DNA from: Muribaculaceae bacterium Isolate-037 (Harlan)
Lineage (GTDB): Bacteria; Bacteroidota; Bacteroidia; Bacteroidales; Muribaculaceae
Direction of reading: 5' to 3'
DNA: 64,000 nucleotides
Assembly: GCA_003762615.1 (NCBI GenBank)
Contig: RIAZ01000007.1
Span: forward strand, 109,064 to 173,063
The notes beneath the pieces are model-generated. The model made no database searches, was not told the DNA's origin, and saw only the letters and a program-made list of their open reading frames with translations. Below are positions 58,587 to 64,000 of this stretch, piece after piece. Position 1 is the first letter of the stretch; every line of letters begins with the position of its first letter. The translations under genes were made by a program, and so were the position numbers.

Positions 58587-61500
58587 TCAAATCATGACCC
58601 TACGTATACGTTTGTCCGACTTCACGATGTAAAGACCTTTTGACAGATTATCGATTCTGCATGGTTTTCCGGTATAAATCACAATACCTTGAGCATTCAC
58701 AACAGTCACGTCAGCGTCAGATATGACTGTCATACTGTTACCTTCCTTGACAACGTAGAAGCCATCCTCTAACACATCATCAACACCGCTATCCGATACA
58801 GACACCACATTAGAACGCGATCTCAATGTCTCAGTGGCGCGTGTCCCGACATTAAGAAGTATCTCAACCGCATAATATGCATCGGTCGGAACGTCGTAGT
58901 CGGTGTAAGAGGTGACGTTTCCCGACACCTCCGCTATACATTCAAGAGTCTGCGGAGAATTGCCACGCAAGATGCGGTAGGTGGTTATGTTGCGACCCTC
59001 ATACTTACCCCAATAGAGATTCCAGATATTCGCACCACCTTGGTTTATCTGCAGATGAATCGGCTGATGAGCCACCGACATCATTGTCTCCCCATAACCC
59101 ATTTTATAGGAGAGGGAGTAGCGTGATGCCATCTTGTCGGGATCGGAATATTCATCAATATGCGAGGTGTAATCATCGGCAGACATAGTACTCAACAACT
59201 CATATACGCCGAATTCAGAGGTTTCCTTATAGACATTCGCCATATATGCACGGTGTAATCCTGAACGAAGTTCCTCAGGCACACTCCAGCGGATACGATG
59301 CTTATTGGTCTCCTCATCAATATCCACTAATGTGATAGTCGGATTCTCCTTCATCCTCACTGTCTTGAACTCCACTGAATAAGAGTCTGTACCATAGCTT
59401 TCAGTCAATGTATGCGTAATCCTAAGTTTATAGTAAGATGATCCATTGTTATTTCCAATTGTCAGATATCCGGAGTTGTCTTCTGTCTGTGTATAAGTTA
59501 CTCCATAATTATTTGAAGAAGATGGTAAAATACCATCTCCCGGAAATGGTAATCCTTCTACTTTCCATTCACTGTTGTGATCATTATCCCAGTTGACATT
59601 AACTTTTGAAAATAAGAATACCTCTTCAGGAATATAGAAAGAAGCATCAAGGGCTGGATGCACAAACACCGCTTTGGAATATTCGCCATAAGTAATGTTC
59701 TTCTCCCCTTCTGAGGTCCAATACACAGTTATACTCTTATCCTCCACGCTTTCTACCACGGCACCCTCTCCGAAGTTGATTGTGGACGCATCAATTCCGG
59801 GGAAGAGTCGGAACATATTCCTCTTGTTGACCATAGTCTCTGACGGACCGGATATGAAGTTGTTCATAGAAACGGAGAACCCGTATGCCTCGGAGAAATC
59901 GCCACACTCCATCTGAGTGTCTACAGCCTGCACCTTAAACTCATAGTCACCGGGACCGACAGCACTCTTCGGGATAGAGACTGTGGTGGATACAAGCAAC
60001 TGGGCACTGCTTGGCACCGGCACTCCATTCATACCGCCATTCAATGGCGACCAGACGTAGGAATTATCCCCCTCCTTATCCTTCAGTTTAAGGGAAATAT
60101 TGTATTTCAATCCGGCAACAGGAGTCTCGGCATCAGATGCAGCATCCCAAGAGAAGACATAGAAGTCATCCGTCTCTGTCATCTTGATTCCGGTGGGAGC
60201 GGTTGGAAGAGTATTTCCAGGACCTATCACGATATTGGCTCCAAGTCCCATTCTACCATCAGCACGCCGGAAGAATGCTTCACCAAAATTACGTCTTTCT
60301 CCGCAATTCACTATTTCATAGCTCCGATCTGAATAAAAGAAAATAATACATGTTGAAACAGACTCGCCATTAACTACATCTAATATGATATCATTACAGC
60401 CATTATTATCAAGGTCTGCGATTTCGCTGATATCACAGAATTGATGTCCTGCTGGCGCGGGTATTTTCATGTTTGTTCCATCGCCCCAATAAACATATAC
60501 GTAATCGGAATAAGAAGTCACTCCCAAACCCGAAGCATAATCGGAACTAACCATATCCATTTTGCCGTCACCATCAATATCCGATGAAATTATATTTTTA
60601 ACAGATGTTTCAACTGAAATTGTTTTATCCAATTCAAAATTACGATTTCCCAAATTGCGATATAAATAGACATGCTCCCAATCAATAAAATTATTTACTC
60701 TTATCACGCATAAATCCATAAAGCCATCGCCGTCATAATCATATATCTCCTTGATAGTTCCCCAATAGAGAAGTGTGTTTAAATCGGTAATATCCTCCAT
60801 TGACTTGTAATTTCCCCTATTATAACCCAAATCGACACCGAAATAGCCGTCGGAGAAGCCATCATTATCCAAATCTGCGAATAATTTAATTGATTTTCTT
60901 TCAAGATTGTCAAAATCAACAATTTCCATATCCTTGTCTCCAAGATTCAAGGTATGTGATATTTTATTAGAAGTGTTACAGTAGACATCGGGCATACCAT
61001 CTCTGTTGATATCAGCAATGTTTCCCCCACCAGGGAGATTATTATTAAACAATCTTTTCAACAGATTGTATTCTCCATCAGCATTTGCTTCGTAAAAACG
61101 ACCATCAAACAATTCATAGACACCATCGAAATCCAAGTCTACAGCTACTGAAGGTTCCAGGTATATCTCCCCCATCTTCTTATCCGGAACAAGTTTTGCC
61201 GGAACTACCTTCAATTCCTTTGTCTCCGTCCTTGTCTTACCGACTGCCGTAGTTGCCGTCAAGCTAATCTTTTTCGTGCCAGGCGTTGCCCATTTCACGA
61301 CAGCATCCACTCCATTCTCAGAGACAATCTCAGCACCATCAAAATCCCAACCGTAAGTGACGGAGGAATCCGGTGTACCGAAGAATCTGAGTTTCACCTC
61401 TTCCGTGACTGCGGTAGTGACTGCGCAATCTATCAGGAAATCGGCGGCAGCCGTCTTCTTCTCAACTATTGCGTAATCACTGAATTCCGAACCCATATAA

Positions 61501-63167
61501 TTACCGTCAATTGACTGGATGGAGATATAAATCTTCCCTTCAGGCCAAGAGGTTGTGTTGAACTTACGCATTGTCAGATATCCGCAATTTCCATCCTTAA
61601 AATTACGGCGATGACCATCGGCAAGAGCATCAACCCAGAGGATATCACATTTATCAGGAGCTGTACCTATCCTCAGTTCGTAAGTGAGGTCGAGAGAGGC
61701 TGTCTCTTTATCAGCACCAAGATCCCATGATATCTCAATTGTCTCATCCTCCTCATTGTAAACGACAGATGGCTTAGCCATCTTTTCGGGTCGTGTGTTT
61801 GGTACGTCTCCGAAAGAGAATGATTTATATTCATAATCCGGATATGAACCAAAGTAGCTGTAAAGTTTTACAAAACCACTGTTGTTAGCATCTAAAAGGG
61901 CAATCCTTTCATCATTAGGTTCTTGGTCATGAAGCTTAACTGCATTTTCATCCACATCAACTCCTGTGACTTTAAGATACCAAACATACATATCATTACC
62001 ATAATATGTATCACCTCCCAAAAAGAAGACTTCGTAATTACCGTCATTGTCAACATCTGCGCAATCCAAGAATAATTGCCCCTTATCAATATAATGCTCA
62101 TGCTTTTTGAAGGAACCATCCCCTTTGTTCTCAAGCATAATCAGATATCCTTGTTCATTGTTTTCCAATCCATTGAAAGGCACCAATATATCTATATCAC
62201 CATCCTTATCAAAGTCATGACACCATATCTTGTCGCCACATGCCATACCACTGACAAGCTTCTTTGTCTCCGGCTCACCATCCTTATTCTGATAAGTGAC
62301 AGTGAGCTGTTTCTCCTTGTCATTGTATGAGAGCATGTCGTTTAAACCGTCGTCATTGAAATCACGGAAATAGATTTTTCCGGCAAACTTACTTTTCATG
62401 AAGGCACCATCGCCTATGTTCATCAGATACTCACCGGTAGAAGGCAAGATGTAATCCATCAGACCGTCATTGTTGATATCTATCTGTTGGAAAGAACCGA
62501 AACAGCCCGGTGTTCCGGTTGAAATATCAATCACAGACATTCCGGAACCCAATCCCGAACTCGGTTTCTCAACTATATAGTCATAGTACTCCTGAGGTGA
62601 CATTATCTTCACCGTACGATACATAAACCTCTCGTCAGGTCCCATGATTGCAACATTGGCATCATTATTGTATCCACGAAGCCATATATCATTTGTGCCG
62701 TTGTTGTCAATATCAATGAAATTGACAGACCTTGCCTGCACCGTATCAATGGGTACAGGATCCTCAGTGCCGTTGGTCTTGTATATAGGAAATTCCTTTG
62801 AACCGCCATAGGCAAAACCCGGAATATCAAGACCAAAGTTGACAATATTCGCCATTGCGTCACTTCCTAAATTTCTGTAAGAATCAATGATATAATTCGC
62901 CAGATTACATTCTTCATTCAACCGGAACAATCCTTTATAACGACGATTACCCACGTATACGTTTGATTGATAGAATTCTCGTTTCCCATCTCCGTCAAGA
63001 TCATACCAACACTCCTTGTTAAGGTCAACCACCAAAATTCCCTCCTCAGAGGCTCGTGTCGGATTGCCGTGCGAAAAGCCGCTTTGCGACATGGCGATAG
63101 CTGTGGTCAGCAATGCGAAACCACCGGCAAGCACCAGATTTCTGTTTAATTTTGAGCTTTGTTTCAT
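58587..63167 (-). CDS. Giant secreted FG-GAP/PKD repeat protein with T9SS-like tail
   Basis: 1526 residues with a signal peptide (~1-28, LLTTAIAMSQS). Two arrays of FG-GAP/VCBS calcium-binding repeats are visible, e.g. DIDNNGTNDIWLRG, DINNDGLMDYILPS, DFNDDGLNDMLSYN, DFDKDGDIDILVP, DVDNDGNYEVFF in the first (~140-400) and DINRDGMPDVYCN, DLDNDGFSDGYFG, DYDGDGFMDLCVI, DIDGDGKMDMVSS, DLDNNGCNDIILD in the second (~690-960). Fibronectin-like modules and a PKD-like domain (ADFLIDCAVTTAVTEEVKLR, VTYGWDFDG) lie between and after them. The last ~70 residues (VTVVNAQGIVIYTGKP, LSKGLYIVKSDKRIRRVMI) resemble the type A sorting domain of the type IX secretion system. Predicted calcium-stabilised surface or secreted propeller protein; ligand unknown. 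It lies between the two 447-bp direct repeats. Confidence 0.88.
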   Translation of the reverse strand: MKQSSKLNRNLVLAGGFALLTTAIAMSQSGFSHGNPTRASEEGILVVDLNKECWYDLDGDGKREFYQSNVYVGNRRYKGLFRLNEECNLANYIIDSYRNLGSDAMANIVNFGLDIPGFAYGGSKEFPIYKTNGTEDPVPIDTVQARSVNFIDIDNNGTNDIWLRGYNNDANVAIMGPDERFMYRTVKIMSPQEYYDYIVEKPSSGLGSGMSVIDISTGTPGCFGSFQQIDINNDGLMDYILPSTGEYLMNIGDGAFMKSKFAGKIYFRDFNDDGLNDMLSYNDKEKQLTVTYQNKDGEPETKKLVSGMACGDKIWCHDFDKDGDIDILVPFNGLENNEQGYLIMLENKGDGSFKKHEHYIDKGQLFLDCADVDNDGNYEVFFLGGDTYYGNDMYVWYLKVTGVDVDENAVKLHDQEPNDERIALLDANNSGFVKLYSYFGSYPDYEYKSFSFGDVPNTRPEKMAKPSVVYNEEDETIEISWDLGADKETASLDLTYELRIGTAPDKCDILWVDALADGHRRNFKDGNCGYLTMRKFNTTSWPEGKIYISIQSIDGNYMGSEFSDYAIVEKKTAAADFLIDCAVTTAVTEEVKLRFFGTPDSSVTYGWDFDGAEIVSENGVDAVVKWATPGTKKISLTATTAVGKTRTETKELKVVPAKLVPDKKMGEIYLEPSVAVDLDFDGVYELFDGRFYEANADGEYNLLKRLFNNNLPGGGNIADINRDGMPDVYCNTSNKISHTLNLGDKDMEIVDFDNLERKSIKLFADLDNDGFSDGYFGVDLGYNRGNYKSMEDITDLNTLLYWGTIKEIYDYDGDGFMDLCVIRVNNFIDWEHVYLYRNLGNRNFELDKTISVETSVKNIISSDIDGDGKMDMVSSDYASGLGVTSYSDYVYVYWGDGTNMKIPAPAGHQFCDISEIADLDNNGCNDIILDVVNGESVSTCIIFFYSDRSYEIVNCGERRNFGEAFFRRADGRMGLGANIVIGPGNTLPTAPTGIKMTETDDFYVFSWDAASDAETPVAGLKYNISLKLKDKEGDNSYVWSPLNGGMNGVPVPSSAQLLVSTTVSIPKSAVGPGDYEFKVQAVDTQMECGDFSEAYGFSVSMNNFISGPSETMVNKRNMFRLFPGIDASTINFGEGAVVESVEDKSITVYWTSEGEKNITYGEYSKAVFVHPALDASFYIPEEVFLFSKVNVNWDNDHNSEWKVEGLPFPGDGILPSSSNNYGVTYTQTEDNSGYLTIGNNNGSSYYKLRITHTLTESYGTDSYSVEFKTVRMKENPTITLVDIDEETNKHRIRWSVPEELRSGLHRAYMANVYKETSEFGVYELLSTMSADDYTSHIDEYSDPDKMASRYSLSYKMGYGETMMSVAHQPIHLQINQGGANIWNLYWGKYEGRNITTYRILRGNSPQTLECIAEVSGNVTSYTDYDVPTDAYYAVEILLNVGTRATETLRSRSNVVSVSDSGVDDVLEDGFYVVKEGNSMTVISDADVTVVNAQGIVIYTGKPCRIDNLSKGLYIVKSDKRIRRVMI

Positions 63168-63375
63168 TTTATGTTAGTTTTTATATGTATCAAGGTAAAA
63201 AATCATCCTATATATTCACGCAGATGATGCAAACAAGCGCACTAAAAGCAGAACTCAATAACTGTATCTAATGACGATCCACAACAATTGCTACGGCTAT
63301 ATGATCATTTCATAACCGTTTACTGTTTTTATAAATCTAAAATATTGAAGATGTAGTGTAGTAGTGTATCAGATA

Positions 63376-63823
63376 GAGCCATAGATGATGCGGCTCCGAT
63401 TGAATCCCTTATCGGATTTTGTGATTAAGTATTTTCATGGCATATAAAACAGAAAACGTGGGATTCTCTTTCTTTGCTCGTCCCACTCTAAGAGGCCTTG
63501 GCGTTGCCGTTCCAGTCAAGACGAGCAACGCAGAAGCCCACGTGTAGGTATATAGGAACCCTTGTACCTACACATACAGGTACACCAAGGACTATAACCA
63601 TACCGTGAGCGACCTTGTTGCCCTTGTCCTTTAACTGGATTTTGTTTGAAACCGCCAAGTTTCTTAGAGTCAAGAACAAAGCGCACAAAGACGCTCTATT
63701 ATAATATGTCAGCAGACCCACCCCAAACCCTTCGGCTCGCCGGATTCGCTTTCCGGAAACCTTATCGGGCTCCTGCGGGCAGACTTTGCCGCACAAATTT
63801 AAGCATTATTTCTCAATTTACAA
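63376..63823. repeat. ~447-bp direct repeat, copy B
   Basis: Second copy of 57788-58234, in the same orientation, on the far side of the FG-GAP gene. Conserved: minus-strand TAAATTTG (63801-63794), the GC-rich block around 63715-63785 and the two stems. A 102-codon minus-strand frame (63488-63796) spans it, but copy A has a frameshift and different ends, so coding is doubtful. Confidence 0.85.
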
Positions 63824-63929
63824 CTATTTGGCATCCATTTTTATGGAATGAAATCTAAACTTATTTCGAAAAATTTAGTAGATGACAAAAATTAAATTTA
63901 TGCTGTTAAACACTTAATTTTTAGTCGAT

Positions 63930-63937
63930 TAAATTTG
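63930..63937 (+). promoter_or_regulatory. -7 element near right edge
   Basis: TAAATTTG, a full match to TAnnTTTG; transcript start predicted near 63944. It points to a plus-strand gene beginning at or beyond the window edge. Confidence 0.55.
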
Positions 63938-63990
63938 CAAAAGTCCCTGAAAATTAGTAATTTAAAGGAAAAGTTTGGACGCTTTTTCTC

Positions 63991-64000
63991 ATGAAAACTA
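63991..64000 (+). CDS. Possible first codons of a truncated gene
   Basis: ATG AAA ACT at 63991 (MKT), about 47 nt after the predicted transcript start from the TAAATTTG promoter. Only ten bases are visible, so product and even coding status are open. Confidence 0.3.

Larger units (their letters stand above)
63168..63990. other. 823-bp non-coding stretch with repeat copy B
   Basis: Holds the upstream region of the FG-GAP gene (63168-63375), repeat copy B (63376-63823) and a promoter for a gene starting near the right edge. No other gene is supported. Confidence 0.6.

Noticed and set aside
63488..63796. 102-codon frame in repeat copy B (and 82 codons in copy A)
   Set aside because: The shared part is short, copy A is frameshifted and both ends differ, so the similarity is better explained by conserved nucleotide structure.
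1..64000. tRNA and rRNA genes, insertion sequences with transposase, phage integrase
   Set aside because: None recognised on either strand in the window.

Overview
The window is chromosomal DNA from a member of the Bacteroidales, most like the Muribaculaceae/Bacteroides side of the order. The evidence is the set of protein families (menaquinone genes menB-menC-menE, a patatin/beta-barrel fusion, a TonB-plug outer-membrane protein, PEGA and TPR signalling proteins, a T9SS-like C-terminal tail), few Shine-Dalgarno sequences, and repeated copies of the Bacteroidetes -7 promoter element TAnnTTTG upstream of genes. The family-level placement is inference.

Layout. 1-4.4 kb: end of cydA, cydB (bd oxidase), a split chromate-transporter pair and folC. 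4.5-9 kb: a long-form phosphatidylserine-decarboxylase-like enzyme divergent from a GadC-like amino-acid antiporter and an MFS carrier; together they look like an amino-acid decarboxylase/antiporter module. 9.2-12.2 kb: a two-gene ATPase (DUF3696-like) system of defence type, a 57-nt hairpin and a broken ATP-binding/winged-helix gene. 12.3-16.2 kb: rng, a 29-residue basic protein, an HU/IHF-like protein, a YjjG-like phosphatase and a YigZ/IMPACT protein. 16.3-18.1 kb: an AbiE toxin-antitoxin pair behind a perfect 38-bp palindrome. 18.1-26.4 kb: an outer-membrane receptor, a TPR membrane regulator, DJ-1, ApbE and a patatin-barrel protein. 26.7-34.3 kb: serB, a DUF349 protein, a cyclophilin, a cytidylate-kinase-like protein, the RNase P RNA gene and a BrkB-family membrane protein. 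34.6-39.3 kb: a glycogen/alpha-glucan operon (debranching enzyme, GT4 synthase, GH57). 39.5-43.3 kb: a Crp/Fnr regulator and menB-menC-menE. 43.5-45.6 kb: a Septu-type (PtuA/PtuB) anti-phage pair. 45.9-64 kb: a secreted DUF4595-like protein, a nine-gene one-strand cluster built around a 1035-residue tubulin-like GTPase, and a 1526-residue secreted FG-GAP protein lying between two copies of a ~447-bp direct repeat.

How it works together. Housekeeping blocks (respiration, menaquinone, folate, glycogen, RNA processing) are broken up by three compact defence-type loci: the ATPase pair at 9.2-11.3 kb, AbiE at 16.4-18.1 kb and Septu at 43.5-45.6 kb. The parts least explained by current knowledge are the tubulin-like/zinc-ribbon-MORN/PEGA cluster (47.2-57.7 kb), the decarboxylase-antiporter module (4.5-9.0 kb), and the structured 447-bp and 81-bp dispersed repeats around the secreted-protein genes. 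All calls come from reading the sequence; no database search was run.
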